A stretch of DNA of 64,000 nt from Dipteris shenzhenensis (Eukaryota > Polypodiophyta > Polypodiopsida > Gleicheniales): NCBI GenBank assembly GCA_047967505.1, contig CM106539.1. One strand, written 5' to 3'. Both the position numbers and the translations under genes were made by a program. Positions 38,184 through 50,455 of the stretch are shown piece by piece (the stretch's first letter is position 1; each line of letters starts with the position of its first letter). The notes beneath the pieces were generated by a model. That model searched no databases and was not told where the DNA came from. It saw only the letters and a list, made by a program, of their open reading frames with translations.

Positions 38184-41100
38184 CTCCCCCTCAAGCTCAA
38201 ATTCATCTCACGTACACCAAGCAAGCTCCTAAATCTGCGAAGCTTCTCGGTACCCAATGCCTTCGTAAAAATGTCAGCCACCTGCTCCTCAGTGCTGACA
38301 TAGACAAGATCAATCTCACCAGCTAGAACCTTCTCTCTCACAAAGTGATAATGCACCTCAATGTGCTTCGTTCTAGCATGATAAACTGGGTTATTAGCAA
38401 GCATGATGCTGCTAATGTTGTCACAATGAATGACAACTGCTGCATGAACTGACTGTCCCATATCTGCAAGTAGCTTCCGTAACCAAGCTACCTCACATGC
38501 AGCCATTGCTGCACCCCTGTACTCAGCCTCTGTGCTCGACAAGGCAACTGTTGGCTGCTTCTTGCTGCTCCAACTGATGGCACCACTCCCAAGGGAAAAC
38601 ATAAAACCACTAGTAGATCTCCTGTCTGAGACACTACCAGCCCAGTCAGCATCTGTGTATCCATGTACCTGTAATGCACACCCAGCTTCATAAAACAGTC
38701 CATAATGCAATGTGGACTTCACATACCGCAGTATGCGCCTAGCCGCATCCAAATGTGGCTTCCTCGGTGCCTGCATAAACTGACTCACCAGCCCCACAGC
38801 ATAGCTCAAATCTGGTCTGGTTATAGTCATGTAAATCAAGCTACCTACTATGCGCCTGTACATAGTAATATCTTCAAGAAGCTCACCTGACTCTGCATTG
38901 AGCTTCACATTCTGCTCCAATGGAACAGAGATAGGCTTATAGCCTGTCATCCCATATTTGGACAGCATGTCCAAACCGTATTGCCTTTGCAACAGCCATA
39001 TCCCACTCGGGGATCTAATAACCTCAATGCCCAAGAAGTAACGCAGCTCTCCCAAATCCTTCATCTCAAATTTCTGCTTCAACAGCAGCTTCACTTCATT
39101 AATGTCTGCATCACTATCACCTGTAATAATCAAGTCATCAACATAGATGACTATAAGCACAATCCCTCTGTTTGTCCTTTTCACATAAAGTGAAAAATCT
39201 GAATTGGAAATCTGAAATCCAATAGTGACAAGATATTGCCCTATCTTGTCTGACCATGCCCTCGGCGCCTGTTTTAAGCCATACAAGGCTTTGCGCAACC
39301 TGCATACAAAATCGGGGTGTGAGTTATCCTCATAACCTTCTGGCTGCATCATATAAACCTCTTCCTGCAAATCACCATGTAAGAAGGCATTTTTCACATC
39401 CATCTGATGCAAAGACCATCCCTTTGCAGCAGCCATAGCAATTACTGCTCTCACGGTTGCCATCCTTGCAACTGGGCTGAAAGTTTCCTCATAGTCAATT
39501 CCATATGTCTGCGCAAAACCTTTGGCAACCAATCTTGCCTTGTACCTGCTAACAGACCCATCAGCATTGTGCTTTACTTTGTAAACCCACTTGCAGCCAA
39601 TAGCCTTCTTATCATGAGGCAAAGGCATCAAATCCCAAGTGTGGTTTGCATCCAAGGCAGCCATCTCTTCATCCATAGCTGCTTCCCAATTTTTATGCCC
39701 TGCTGCATCCTCAAAACATGTGGGCTCTGGCTCCTCTAGAACCTTGACCATATAAGCATAGTGATGTGCTGTATACCCATCATATCTCAGCCTGTCAACT
39801 GGATACCTAATACGAGTGGACCTCCGTACAACTGGATCAATTGCAGGAGTCTTTAAATCATGCCTGCTTTTCCTTGCACCAGGTGTAACAACAGAAGGAA
39901 TTCCAAGTTCCTCATCAAGGCTCATTTCAGAGCCACTTGACTCTCCATCAACATGAGAGCTACCAGCAGACACATCAAACACTGGAGCATGGTCCACTTT
40001 TTCTTTTCCCTTATGTGATACCTGCACAACACTATCAGGACTGCCATGTGACGATTCACTAGATCTCAATCTCCCTGTCCATGCATTAGATCCACTAGTA
40101 GAGGACTCTCTGGGTCCACTCAAGGCTTGAGATTGCTGCTCTGCATTTATTGCAGCATTCCCATTTCCTGCATCTGCATCTCCTACCATAACAGTTGGTG
40201 CATACAAGCTACTCATTTCATCAAAAACAACATCTCTGCTCACTTGCATTTTGCGGGTGGAAGGGTTATAACAGCGATACCCTTTCTGGTGCAGAGCATA
40301 TCCAATAAAGATGCATTTTTCCGCCTTTGGATCCAGCTTTGTTCTCTTCTCATCAGGAACATGAACATAAGCTATGCAACCAAATACCTTCAAGTGAGAA
40401 ATATCTGGTTTTTGGCCTGTATACATTTCTTCAGGCGTCATGCCATGGACAGCTGCAGTGGGGGTTCTGTTCATAATATAAACAGCAGTTGCTACTGCTT
40501 CAGCCCAAAAATAATCAGGCATGTTTTTCTCATTTAGGATCGCCCGTCCTACTTCTGCAATATGCCTGTTCTTCCTTTCTGCAACCCCATTCTGCTGAGG
40601 GGTAGACCTGCATGAGTACTTCCTTTGAATTCCCTGTTCTTTCAGATATTCACAAAATTCTTCTGAAAAGTACTCTCCCCCTCCATCAGATCTTAGCACT
40701 TTAATATGCACACCTTTCTCTTTTTCAACCATGGCCTTAAAAGCCTTGAAATGGCTGAACACTTCACTTTTGTGCTTCATAAAATAAATCCACACCTTCC
40801 TAGTGTAGTCATCAATAAACGTCACATAATAATGGCATCCACCAATAGAAGCAACTTTGGTTGTCCAAACATCTGAATGGATCACTTCCAAAGGTCTTCT
40901 GCTCACCTTAGCATTTTTGGGAAATGCATGTTTGGCCTGCTTACCCATTTGGCATGCTTCACATACCTTTTGCATTCCCTCAACTCTGAATTTAGGCAAA
41001 CCTGCAACAATGTTTTTCGTTTGCATAGATTTCAGCCTTTGTATATTCACGTGCCCAATGCGCTTGTGCCATATCTCAATATCTGCAATGACACCTCTCC

Positions 41101-41788
41101 CATGTGCAAACATAGCAGCTTTCACCTCAGGCATATCAACATCCAAGGTGAACATTCTGCCATTTTTGTTGCCTTTCGCAACCAAGCGGCACTTATTTTT
41201 CAAGTCCTCAACAAAACATCCATCAGGATTAAATCTAACCTGCAGACCTTGCTCAACCATCTGGCCAACTAAAACCAGGTTCTTAGTAATTTTTGGAACA
41301 TGAAGTACATCTGCCAAGTACTTCGTTTTGCCATCCTGCATAGCCAATGGCACTTTACCAACCTGCGTAATTGGGTGCGCAGTATCATCACCTGTTTCAA
41401 CATAACCTGGCTTATCCAAATTTCTAACATCATGAAACCACTCACCATGACTGGTCATGTGGTTAGAGGCACCTGAATCAACATACCAAACATCATTGCA
41501 AGCTGCAGCATCTCCTGACATGGAGTTAACCATATGCTGCATCACAAAAAGGTGCTCATTTCTGTCGTCACCATGCCCACTTGATGATGCATAGTTGCTT
41601 TGCTGCAACTTCCCACTTTTGATGTCATTCTGCTTTTTATAGCATGTATTCTCCTTGTGTCCAGGCTTTCCACAATAATAGCATTCTGTGCTGCTATTTA
41701 CTTGCTGGTTCCTTTGCCATGAACCACGGCCTCTTTGGCTCCCCAGATCATTCTTACTATTTGTAGAACACTTGAGATATCATCACTC
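38141..41788 (-). CDS. Intact copia pol: zinc knuckle, protease, integrase, reverse transcriptase, RNase H
   Basis: A continuous frame from a stop near 41789 to the TGA at 38141 (about 1200 codons). It opens with a CCHC knuckle, CYYCGKPGHKENTC (about 41700-41658), then protease VWYVDSGASNHMTSH, GAG-pre-integrase WHKRIGHVNIQRLKSM, integrase core (VIHSDVW, FIDDYTRKVWIYFMKHK, RSDGGGEY, STPQQNGVAERKN), RT (CKWVYKVKHNADGS, MDVKNAFLHGDLQEEVYM, VIYVDDLIITG) and RNase H ([39 protein letters not shown]). The catalytic YVDD, the integrase residues and protease DSG are all kept. There is no in-frame ATG near the beginning, and gag is missing, so expression would need a gag-pol fusion that is no longer present. 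Confidence 0.93.
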
Positions 41789-41929
41789 CTTCCCTTCAGC
41801 CACTAAGAGGTACCTAATATTTTTGTAGAACACTTGAACCATTCTTACTATTTGTAGAACACTTGAGATTGCTTGGAAGTTGTTCTTGTCAAGCTTCTCA
41901 CTGGCAATGGTAGACAGATTCTCAGACAT
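41774..41929 (-). pseudogene. Gag N-terminal remnant of the young copia element
   Basis: Starts MSENLSTIASEKLDKNNFQ at 41929, the expected gag N-terminus, then switches after about 20 codons to sequence derived from the linker before the zinc knuckle. A ~28-bp segment (TTCTTACTATTTGTAGAACA as its core) is present at both 41751 and 41843, marking a rearranged deletion junction that removed most of gag (normally ~250-300 aa). Confidence 0.8.
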
Positions 41930-42508
41930 TTTACAAATCACGAATTGCAACAGCAACCTGTAAACACAGCAAATGCCTCACAAGGGCAGATAGCAAAACT
42001 TCTGCAAACAGCCTCACAGGGGCAGATCCGCGACACTGACGAAAGTGGTATTTCACCACACAGTCACTTCCTAGTGACAATTTTGCATCAACAGGCAACA
42101 GGCATGAATCTGCAACTCCCAATATCTCTGCACACAGGCATACGATGCAATTTCAGTGGCACCTTTCCACCGACTAGCCGCGCAAGTGGTCGCACAGCAA
42201 AAAATAGGGCCTTTTTCTGAGTGCCTGCGAAGAACTTCCGCCTTCAAAACGGGCCCCGAAACGGCCTCAAATCAAAAAAATAAAGTCACTGAGGGCTTCG
42301 CCCCCGCCCGCAGCATATACTGCGCTGTCGCCACACCGCGAAGGGCCTCTCAATCTGAAACATTGCACTCCTGCACTTCTGGCTGTGTTACCTGCAGAGA
42401 TTTGCTCCCAAACTCGAAATAGGAAAGCAACACTGGTCCTCTTATCAGGACACCACAAACTTGGCTTGCTTTCTTGAGCTCCTTACCATGAACAAGGCTT
42501 TGATACCA
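41930..42508 (-). other. Untranslated leader of the young copia element
   Basis: Lies between the primer-binding site and the gag start. It contains two related GCCTCACARGGGCAGAT boxes (about 41971 and 42010) and no coding signal on the sense strand. Confidence 0.6.
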
Positions 42509-42817
42509 TGTAAAGAATGAGGGAGAGAGATAGGAGACTCAAGTTCAGCTTTCTTCACAACACACAAAAGAGAGAGGACACAAAGTTGGAGGGTGAAGCC
42601 TTTCTTCACTTTTGCACACAATAACAATACAATAACAATACAATAGAAGAGGGAAATACCCTATATGTCAAACCCTAGAATACGTGGTTCATATGTGAAC
42701 CCAAACCAAAAACATACGTGGTAGTCTAACTACACCACGAGTACAACTAACATAGGCGGTGACATAAATGATAGTCATCCAGGAGATATATCGGAGGTAG
42801 AGCTTGATATCTCAACA
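42509..42817 (-). repeat. 5' LTR of the young copia element
   Basis: 309 bp with an extra 11-bp repeat relative to the partner LTR. The primer-binding site directly abuts it. Confidence 0.95.
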
Positions 42818-43112
42818 ATTAAAGCATGCTCCTTGTTGGGAGTGAGGTCATCTGCTATGAATACTAGTTGTGCATCCTCCACTTATAGTGCGAGGTTTAC
42901 CTCCTTAACATTAGCTGGACCACCATATCCTTGGAAGCACCCTTCTTCCTGGGTTCTCTAGGCCTGTTGGTATAAGATCTTGCGAGCCTTGATCATGTAG
43001 GCCTTGTAATGGGAAGTTACCTATTGTAGGTCCTCCTTTTCTTCATCCTCCTCCAATGCTCCCCTTGGGGTGGTGTCCCTCTTGGCCCTGGTGGGAGCCT
43101 TTGGGATTTGGG

Positions 43113-43464
43113 TGTGAAGATAGTGGGAGAGAGGGAAGGAGTCTCACTTGCAGCTTTCTCACATACACAATGGGGGAATACACACAAAGGTGGAGGCTGA
43201 AAACGCTTTTCCTCTTCTTAGTTGTGAAAGCCAAAAGGACTCAAGTACAAAGAAATAGAAGAACCCTATATGTGGGTCTCAAACCAAACTCAACTAACTA
43301 AGGTGGCATACTAACTGAGCCACAAACTAGAGTAGATAAGGATAGCTGTCATCCAGCTATTATTTGTGGGCGGTGTACCAACCGCATCTGTAGCTAACAA
43401 GTCGGTGACATAAATGCACAATGGTCACCCTGGCATATCGCGAGTGGAGCTCGATATCTTAACA
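43113..43464 (-). repeat. 352-bp copia LTR, inverted relative to 34925-35276
   Basis: On the minus strand it begins TGTTAAGATATCGAGC, preceded by the purine tract CTCGAGGGGGAG, and ends TATCTTCACA. It is a 3' LTR because the polypurine tract is kept, but only a few bases of interior remain (to about 43480) before unrelated sequence. Confidence 0.9.
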
Positions 43465-44936
43465 CTCCCCCTCGAGCTCACAGAAGAAAGATATATTAAC
43501 GTCCTCGGAAGACCTCACAGGTCTATGGGACAAAGTACAATTATAGATCAGAACACATACAAGCTGATGTGGTCCAAGTCAGAGGGAGGGGATAGCCAAA
43601 GCTAGGGAAAGATGGAGATGGAGAGAGAGAGAGAGTGCATCATCATCTTTAAACCTTTTCTTTTATAGCAAAGGTACCAAGCTATCAAGAGCTAACCAAC
43701 CTCGAGCCTTTTCCAATCTTTTTTGTCCCTTTCCTCCTCATTCACAATAGGCATTGTGTAACTTTCTCCATACATCAAACTCATTAGCATGTTTGAGCTT
43801 GTCATTCTTCTTCTTTGCATAAAGTAATTTTAAAGCCTTGACACCACTAAAGCTTGGATTACAAGGAACATTGCCTGATTTTCCAGATCTTTTCTCATCT
43901 TTTGTAATCTTCACTTGCCTAGAGTATAGTACCATGTATGAAAGAACCTTTTCAATGCTTGCAATCATCCTCTCACTCTCTTGTTGGGGTTTCAAGTTAT
44001 ATGCATCAATGATGTACAGATGCACCAACTTTTTAATTATTATCACAATAGCATGAAGCACACAAATGTGTACTCTCTCAAGAGGAAATTCAAGAATTGG
44101 GCTCCATGATGGATCTTTCCCTAGAACATCCCTATCCGGTGCCTTAGTTTGATCCATCTCTACAAGTTCAGAAGCCCATTACTTTTAATTCTTTTAACCA
44201 CCCTTTGCAGGTACTCTCGTTTGCATGCATAACGGACAAGGATGGCTTGTAGTTGCTCCATGTACCACATTAAACATAAATTTAATAGTCTTGAGGGAGT
44301 CTTGAGGTCAGCTAGATGCCATTTTACATGGTAGGATCCATAGCCCTCAACTTCAAGGAGATCATAATTGTTATGAATGACCTTTGATCACACTTGGGAT
44401 ATCTGTTTGGTCAAAAAACTACGTCAAAATTGAATGTGACTCTTTCGAAACTTGCAAAAACAACTCATAGCCTATTTCAAAATATTTTAAGTCTTTTTAC
44501 ATTACCACATTAAAATTCAAATTTCCATTGTACCTCAAAGGCAACCAACCACCAAATCTCATGTTTTGATTACACACTGAACTATCTTGCATCATTAAGC
44601 TCAACTTGAAGGTCCAGTATTCTATTCATCATTGTCAAACTACCTCTTTCTAATTTTTGACCTTTGACCACCTCACTTTCATCAAGCTTTAGTATGATAT
44701 TTAGTTGACCATTGCATTCCTCCATAGGCATATCATAAAACTTCACCATAGCCTGCAAAACTCTTCGAACATCCATCAAAAAGTTGTTGTTGTTCCAATT
44801 CTTTAGACTCTCCAGCCTTCACTTTCAAAGTTAGTGTACTGCATACATGTTGGGGCTCACCCACTAAATCAAATGTGCCCAAATTGAGTGCATGCCTAGC
44901 CTTATCGACATCAGTCGGTTTAGGAAGCAGGGCTTT

Positions 44937-46265
44937 AACACTAGTTTGGTAGAAGGACATAAAAATGTACATAAAAATGTCCTAGGAGACTTTTATGTTG
45001 TGTTAAATTAGCCACTTTGTAGAATTATTTATAAGCATCGATAAGGTATTTTGGGGTTTTAATTATTTGCCATAATAGCTTATATGCTGAAAGAAACTTG
45101 GAATTATTATGGATTGGAACTTGCACGTATTACTTTGAGTTCTACTGAAAGTTATAAGGCCAACCTAACATCGATATTTCAAGCTGTTTTCTCAAATTTT
45201 AGATAAAATGGCCATACTTCTTATTTAGAATGAGTTGTTTGTAAGTCCTAGAGTCTAAGGATAACTATAACACATATGTTTATATTTCCATGGAGCTAGA
45301 TAATCATATTCATTATGATCTATGGCCTTAAAATGTAATTTTAGTGAATGTTGATTGCAAGGCAAAAATTGATCCTTTACAAATTCTTTGACATGCCTAA
45401 CCAGTTCCAAACTCAACCATACTTTGTATATGTCTTCAATAGGATATTATGGAGTAGCTTGAGTTTTTAGGGGACCTAATGTCATGTAGAACACCAAATT
45501 CAAATCGTATATTGATTGTTCCTTATGCTATAATTCACGCTAAATTCAAAATACAAGGGTTAATGGATATCATAAGAACCTTCATACATTTAAATTATAC
45601 CTATAGAGTTCCTCTAATCATGAATGAGTGATACCAATTAAAAAAGTTATATGAAGAACACTTATATACTTGATAATTCAAAACTATAAAATTGAGATTT
45701 AAGGTAGAACTTGTTTTGGTGTTGATATTAGGATCACTTAATCTCTTTTATTTTTAACTTTTATTGTGATGTGGTGACTTTCCCTTATGATATAATATTG
45801 TTAGACTTAAGATGATGCTTTGTGGCTATTATATGTAGTATATAAAGATGCTTCTTTATGAAATGTGACTTATAATGCAACCTACTGGGCTAACCACTCT
45901 TGTTAATTGATATATTAATCTTGCAAAAATGATTTTTAAACAAAATTTTGTCACTCTTAGGTGTTTGATATACTTATAAATTTGTAAAAAATGCCAAATC
46001 CTTGAAATCAAATTTATTTTCAGGCATGCTAGATAAAGTTTCAATTTTGAGTACTGTCTGGGTGAAAGACTGTGTTACCATACATTTATGATTGTTTTGT
46101 AATCCATGTAATAGTTTTTTGTGCTCCTTATATTTTTAGATAATAGTCCTATGAGTCTACAAGAGAGTAAATCACCAAAAAGCACATCTACAACAAGTTA
46201 TGATTTTTTTGCCAAAACCTCAAAAGGACTCTTTTATGTCCTGTTAATGCTACCAAACTAGTGTT
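44937..46265. mobile_element. CACTA-like non-autonomous DNA transposon, ~1.33 kb
   Basis: The ends are inverted copies of AACACTAGTTTGGTAG, followed in both termini by AGGACATAAAA and a TCCT/AGGA block, i.e. subterminal repeats. The CACTA core at the termini suggests the CACTA (EnSpm) superfamily. The interior is AT-rich (about 70%) and non-coding. The expected 3-bp target duplication is not evident (flanks TTT and CAC), so the ends may have been nibbled or belong to another TIR family. Confidence 0.6.
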
Positions 46266-46677
46266 CACTTTCATTCCCATAGAAAGACATGCTGTTTTTA
46301 AGCTCTAAAATTTGAGTCGATATGACCTTGTACTTATCCCTATAGTATCACAAACTCCCTATGCACTAGTTGTATTGAAATGCTCCACAACTTTGTTCAT
46401 TGAATCAGATGTTGATTTTTCTTCTCTTTGCCATCATACGTAGACATGTGGACACTTGTAGCTTGAATTAATGATACCAAATGTTGATTCCAACCCTCCA
46501 TCATTGCACTCCTTTTGTCTCTTTCATTAAGCAAAGATCGATATTGGCTGTGAAGGCTACTTGCTCCATGAGCAATCAACCGTCGACAATATCCTAAAAA
46601 ACCATTCTCACCCTTACACAAAAACTTTATTAAGCTGGTCAATCCATGGAATTGAGGAGTTTGATAAGTTTGTGGAT

Positions 46678-46806
46678 CTACTAGATATATCTTCCCTTCT
46701 AGCCACAAATCCATTTGTGTTTTTCCTTGATTTTGAAGAGCTACTAGATATATCTTCCCTTCTAACCACAAATCCACATGTGTGTTTCCTTAATTTCAAA
46801 GAGCTA
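46678..46806. repeat. 63-bp duplication within the unknown locus
   Basis: CTACTAGATATATCTTCCCT starts at 46678 and 46741. The period is 21 codons in the minus-strand frame, so the duplication adds a 21-residue repeat without shifting frame. Confidence 0.9.
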
Positions 46807-47107
46807 CTAAATCACTTTCACTTGCTAAGGAGGATTCATTCCTCTTTAGAAATGGTACATTCTCTGCATCAAATTCAAAATGGATATCCACCATTTTTAA
46901 TTCCTAGGGGCCTACATGATTTCATACACTTTCCACCTAAAATAATATAACATTGACATCAGCAAACAATATACAAACATGACATGTTTCAAAATATAGT
47001 ATCAAACCAAGCAAAAATGAAACCCTAATTGCATGTAAAATCTCACAATTGAAATCTTGATAAACTCCAAAAAGCATTTATTTATCATCAAACACTATTA
47101 AACTATG

Positions 47108-47905
47108 TGAATGAACAATACCTGATAGGGATCTTTGAAGGAAAAATGTGATCAAACTTGTTGTCCTCAATGGTCCCTCTTGTAATCCAGGATTTTGAAG
47201 TTGATGGATTTTGTGCCAAAACTAATTATATGCTTCCAAACAACTCAAAATCTATTTCAAACCATCTTCTATTAAAAACCTCAGTAGTAAGAGTGTATCT
47301 TTTAAAGCAAACAAGTCTTTCTTCCTCTTCAAACCATGTATTAAATGAAAACAACACAATTAACTGTTTCTTCAAAGTTGCCTCATAAAATCTCATTATT
47401 TTTATTGTCTTGCATTGTTCTGAATGTTTTCTCACCTCAATCTCCATGCAAGTTGCTATGATAGACCCTAATTTAAGTTGAAAACTAAAAAAGTTATAAA
47501 ACTACATGAATGAACAATACCTGATTCTTGGCGCAAGGTTCTTTGAAAGAAAAATGTGATCAAACTTGTCCCTCCCAGTGGTCCCTCTTGTGAATTCCAG
47601 GAATGCTGAAGTTGATGGTTCTTGCTTCAAAACAAATTATATGCTCCCAAACATCTCAAAATCTATTTTAAGCAATATTTTGCAAAAAACTATTGATAGT
47701 AAGAGTGGAAAGGACTCATTTCTCATGACAAAAAAATCTTTCAATGTTTTCAAACCATGTAATAAAACAAAACAACACAATTGTCTCACCTAAACCCCCA
47801 TTCAAACTGTTTGAATAGACTCCAAACCTTCACAAGTGGTTTGAAATCATGCACCCTTAGAGATTGCAGCAAGGAAAGTGACTAGTATTGAGAGATGGAC
47901 AAAAG
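47108..47905. repeat. ~399-bp diverged tandem duplication
   Basis: TGAATGAACAATACCTGAT-like sequence begins at 47108 and 47507, followed in both by GAAAAATGTGATCAAACTTG and GTGGTCCCTCTTGT-like blocks. No coding function was recognised. Confidence 0.8.
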
Positions 47906-50225
47906 AAAGCTTGATTTTCATGCATCAGCATGTGCACTGCCTGAAAGTCCATCTTATTCTTTCTCAAAGAATCTCGTCCAATAGCTCCTTCTAAGCTCCA
48001 AACACCTGCATCATTCATGGTTCACTCAGAACATTGATTGCCTTGACTTCTTGAATGAAATGATTTCAGATCGTGGGAGAATCTTAAATGAGAGAGGAAG
48101 TGGTGAGATTTGAAAGAGAAGCGCCCAAAATAGAGAAAGAAGAAGGTAGGATGAATCTCATATGAAACTCTTAAAAGTTTTGAAAGAATGAGAGTGAATT
48201 AGGAGGGAAACAGAGGTAGAGAAAAGAAGTGATGAAATTTTGGCGTGAGAGTCCATCCCATGAGAGGGGGAATACAGAAAGAAGCTTTCCGCTCAGAAGC
48301 AAGCAAGAAATTTGAAAAGAGGGCTGGAGAAAAGAAAAATTTAAAATGGTGCTAAAAAATGAGGACACTCCTTTCATTCTCTCTCATTCCTCTTCCTTCC
48401 CGGTAGTTGAATGGGAGGATTTGGTTTTAGGTTAAATGGTACAAGTTTGGTTTAGAAACTAGGTTTCTCAGTTTGGTTATAGGTAAAAAATGTGATGGGA
48501 GAGTTGAGGCAGCAAGTGAGTGCTCCACAACATTGTTTGGGCCATTAAATAAAGATATAGAGAAGTCACGCCACTTCCAATATTCTATTTTCCTCCACCA
48601 TCCAATATTATATTGGGTTTTATTCACCTTATTCTTCCATGTCACCAACCCAAGGGCTTCCTTACAGGGCCCTTTTTGAGTCCAAAATTTTTGTAATGCA
48701 AAAACTAAATAAAGGTGTGTAAGTGACTTGTACAATGTTGCAATTGAACAAAATTTTGAAGTTCACACAATAAATTATAGTTCATTCCCAAAAAAATGAA
48801 ACATCTCACTTAATTTCTCAATAAAATAAAATCTATGAGATGAACAAAGCTCATATTATTATGCATCATTCCCAAAATTTATGAACCACTACCTAATTTA
48901 TTCTCTAAAAAAACAATTTGAAAACCAAAGTTAATTAATGAAACAAGATATTCCCAAAATTAATGAAACTATGGCACATTCTCTAGAACAATAGACTAAA
49001 GGTCCATTGTGTATGAAATAAGAGATTCCAAAAAATATTAATGAAATTGATGTGCTGGAGCCAAGGTGAAGATGGGCCAGATAGATGAGAAGAAGACGAG
49101 AAAGGGATCCTAAAATGGGAGGCTATAAGGTTTTATCTCCCCATTTCATTTTCCCAAAAATATCGAGACTTTTTTAAAATTACTGATACGATCCTATCAA
49201 CACTACTACCATGTACACTCTATTTGTGTCATACCTCCCCCTTCGATATCATGCCCCTTGATGGCACTTACACCCATGTTCTCATTGATGGAGCTTTCAC
49301 CCACATCTTACACCTTACCACATAGCTATGACTCCATACTTCAATTTTGAATGTGTATGCTTTGGTGATTGCTTCGGGCTCTCAATGGGTTGGTTTACTT
49401 TGGGCACCTCTGAACTATTGTTTAGGCCATCCAAGCCGAGTATCAACACTTAATCCAATATTTTTTTGCATTTAATATTTTCTTCAAAGAGACGATTGAG
49501 TTGACGTGCTTGCCTAGTATCCACACTTTCTTTTACAAAGATAATGTTCAATGCATATCCTTCGATGAATTGCATGGCTATTGACGAGAGATTATCGATG
49601 ATAGTTTTCATTCTTGTGTACAAACTTTCTTCCACATTTGTGACAAGGATAAATATGGGTGAATTGATGAAGAAGAAGTAAAGCCAGTAAGCTAAGTGCT
49701 TTATCCAACAAGTTTTCTATATTAAAAGAATAGGCACCAACTATGGCTTTGACTTTGACATATTGTTCAATAACTAGATCTTCATCAACCAAAGCATGAA
49801 CAATGACAACTAAGTCATTGTGAAATAGAGTGACATAAACATTGCTGCCACTCCATAAGACTCAATTATTAGAATCATGGTGATGATGCCGCTAAAAAGA
49901 TAATGTCATTGGAATGGAGGGGGGATAGTTCTTTAGCTTTTAGTTTTTACTATGTGTTAGTCAAAGGTACTCTATGAAAGCCTCTTAACTCAAACCATGT
50001 CTGGGCTTCACATCAATTGACAAATAGCCTAGAAGGCCAAAATAAAAGCCAATTGGTTTAGATGGCCACCATACATAATGCTCACTTTTAGAGACAATTT
50101 TACTCCAATTTTATCACTATAGTCTCTTTTTATGCATGAACATTTAATGTGTTTCTTCTTAGCAAAATATAGAGCATCAATATTCTTATCAATTTCCAAA
50201 CATGAAACCTTTAAACACCCTTAAA
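47906..50225. other. AT-rich DNA without recognised genes
   Basis: I see only short open frames with no domain and no coding-like pattern on either strand. The 48.75-49.05 kb stretch is low-complexity AT-rich. Confidence 0.5.
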
Positions 50226-50229
50226 CCTA

Positions 50230-50455
50230 CCATCACCTCATTTGGTTAGGTCATTATAGATACTTTAGTCAATTCATAAGATTCTCTTCCATGAAGAGAG
50301 GAAATCTCCTTATTCTCCATAGAGGACATCACACCTTTGCTTACCACCATCATTTGGTTAGAGTCATTGTAGATACTTTAGCCAATTCATAAGATTCTCT
50401 TCCATGAAAAGAGGAAATCGCATAGAGGATATCACACCTTTCCTTACCACCACCA
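50230..50455. repeat. ~115-bp tandem duplication
   Basis: Both copies (about 50230-50340 and 50347-50450) share TTCATAAGATTCTCTTCCAT and a GAGGAYATCACACCTTT block. Confidence 0.88.

Larger units (their letters stand above)
37886..42817 (-). mobile_element. Very young Ty1/copia element, 4932 bp, TSD ATTAA, gag mostly deleted
   Basis: LTRs are 37886-38183 (298 bp) and 42509-42817 (309 bp), with TGTTGAGATAT/...TCTTTACA ends in element orientation. The length difference is an 11-bp tandem copy of an ACAATA-rich motif; only one or two further substitutions were seen. ATTAA flanks both ends (37881-37885, 42818-42822). The tRNA-iMet site TGGTATCAAAGCC abuts the 5' LTR (42508-42496). A polypurine tract (TTGAGGGGGAG, 38194-38184) precedes the 3' LTR. 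Pol is open and intact, gag is not. Confidence 0.96.
35277..43112 (-). mobile_element. Ty3/gypsy relic carrying a nested copia element
   Basis: Gypsy sequence occupies 35277-37885 and 42818-43112 on the minus strand; the copia insertion at 37886-42817 separates the halves. No gypsy LTRs were recognised. Both gypsy ends are replaced by 352-bp copia LTRs pointing in opposite directions. Confidence 0.75.
43738..46950 (-). pseudogene. Broken coding locus of unrecognised family, split by a CACTA-like insertion
   Basis: Minus-strand open frames: 46920-46397 (starts MVDIHFEFDAENVPFLKRNE, with a stop soon after, then two 21-aa repeats containing DLWLEGKIYLV and an EKKNQHLIQ end), 44972-44733 (KALLPKPTDVDKARHALNLG, LTLKVKAGESKELEQQQLFD), 44779-44582 (LQAMVKFYDMPMEECNGQLN, frame-shifted), and 44157-43738 (ERVHICVLHAIVIIIKKLVH, KITKDEKRSGKSGNVPC, FSGVKALKLLYAKKK). 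Joining the DNA across the insertion at 44937-46265 gives a continuous GMKVKALLPK frame, which supports a single gene. The mixed alpha/beta pattern with a heptad-like segment does not identify a family. It could be a host gene or part of a large transposon. Confidence 0.5.

Noticed and set aside
38488-41303. Open frames antisense to or overlapping copia pol
   Set aside because: Shadows of the intact 3.5-kb pol frame; none has a recognisable domain.
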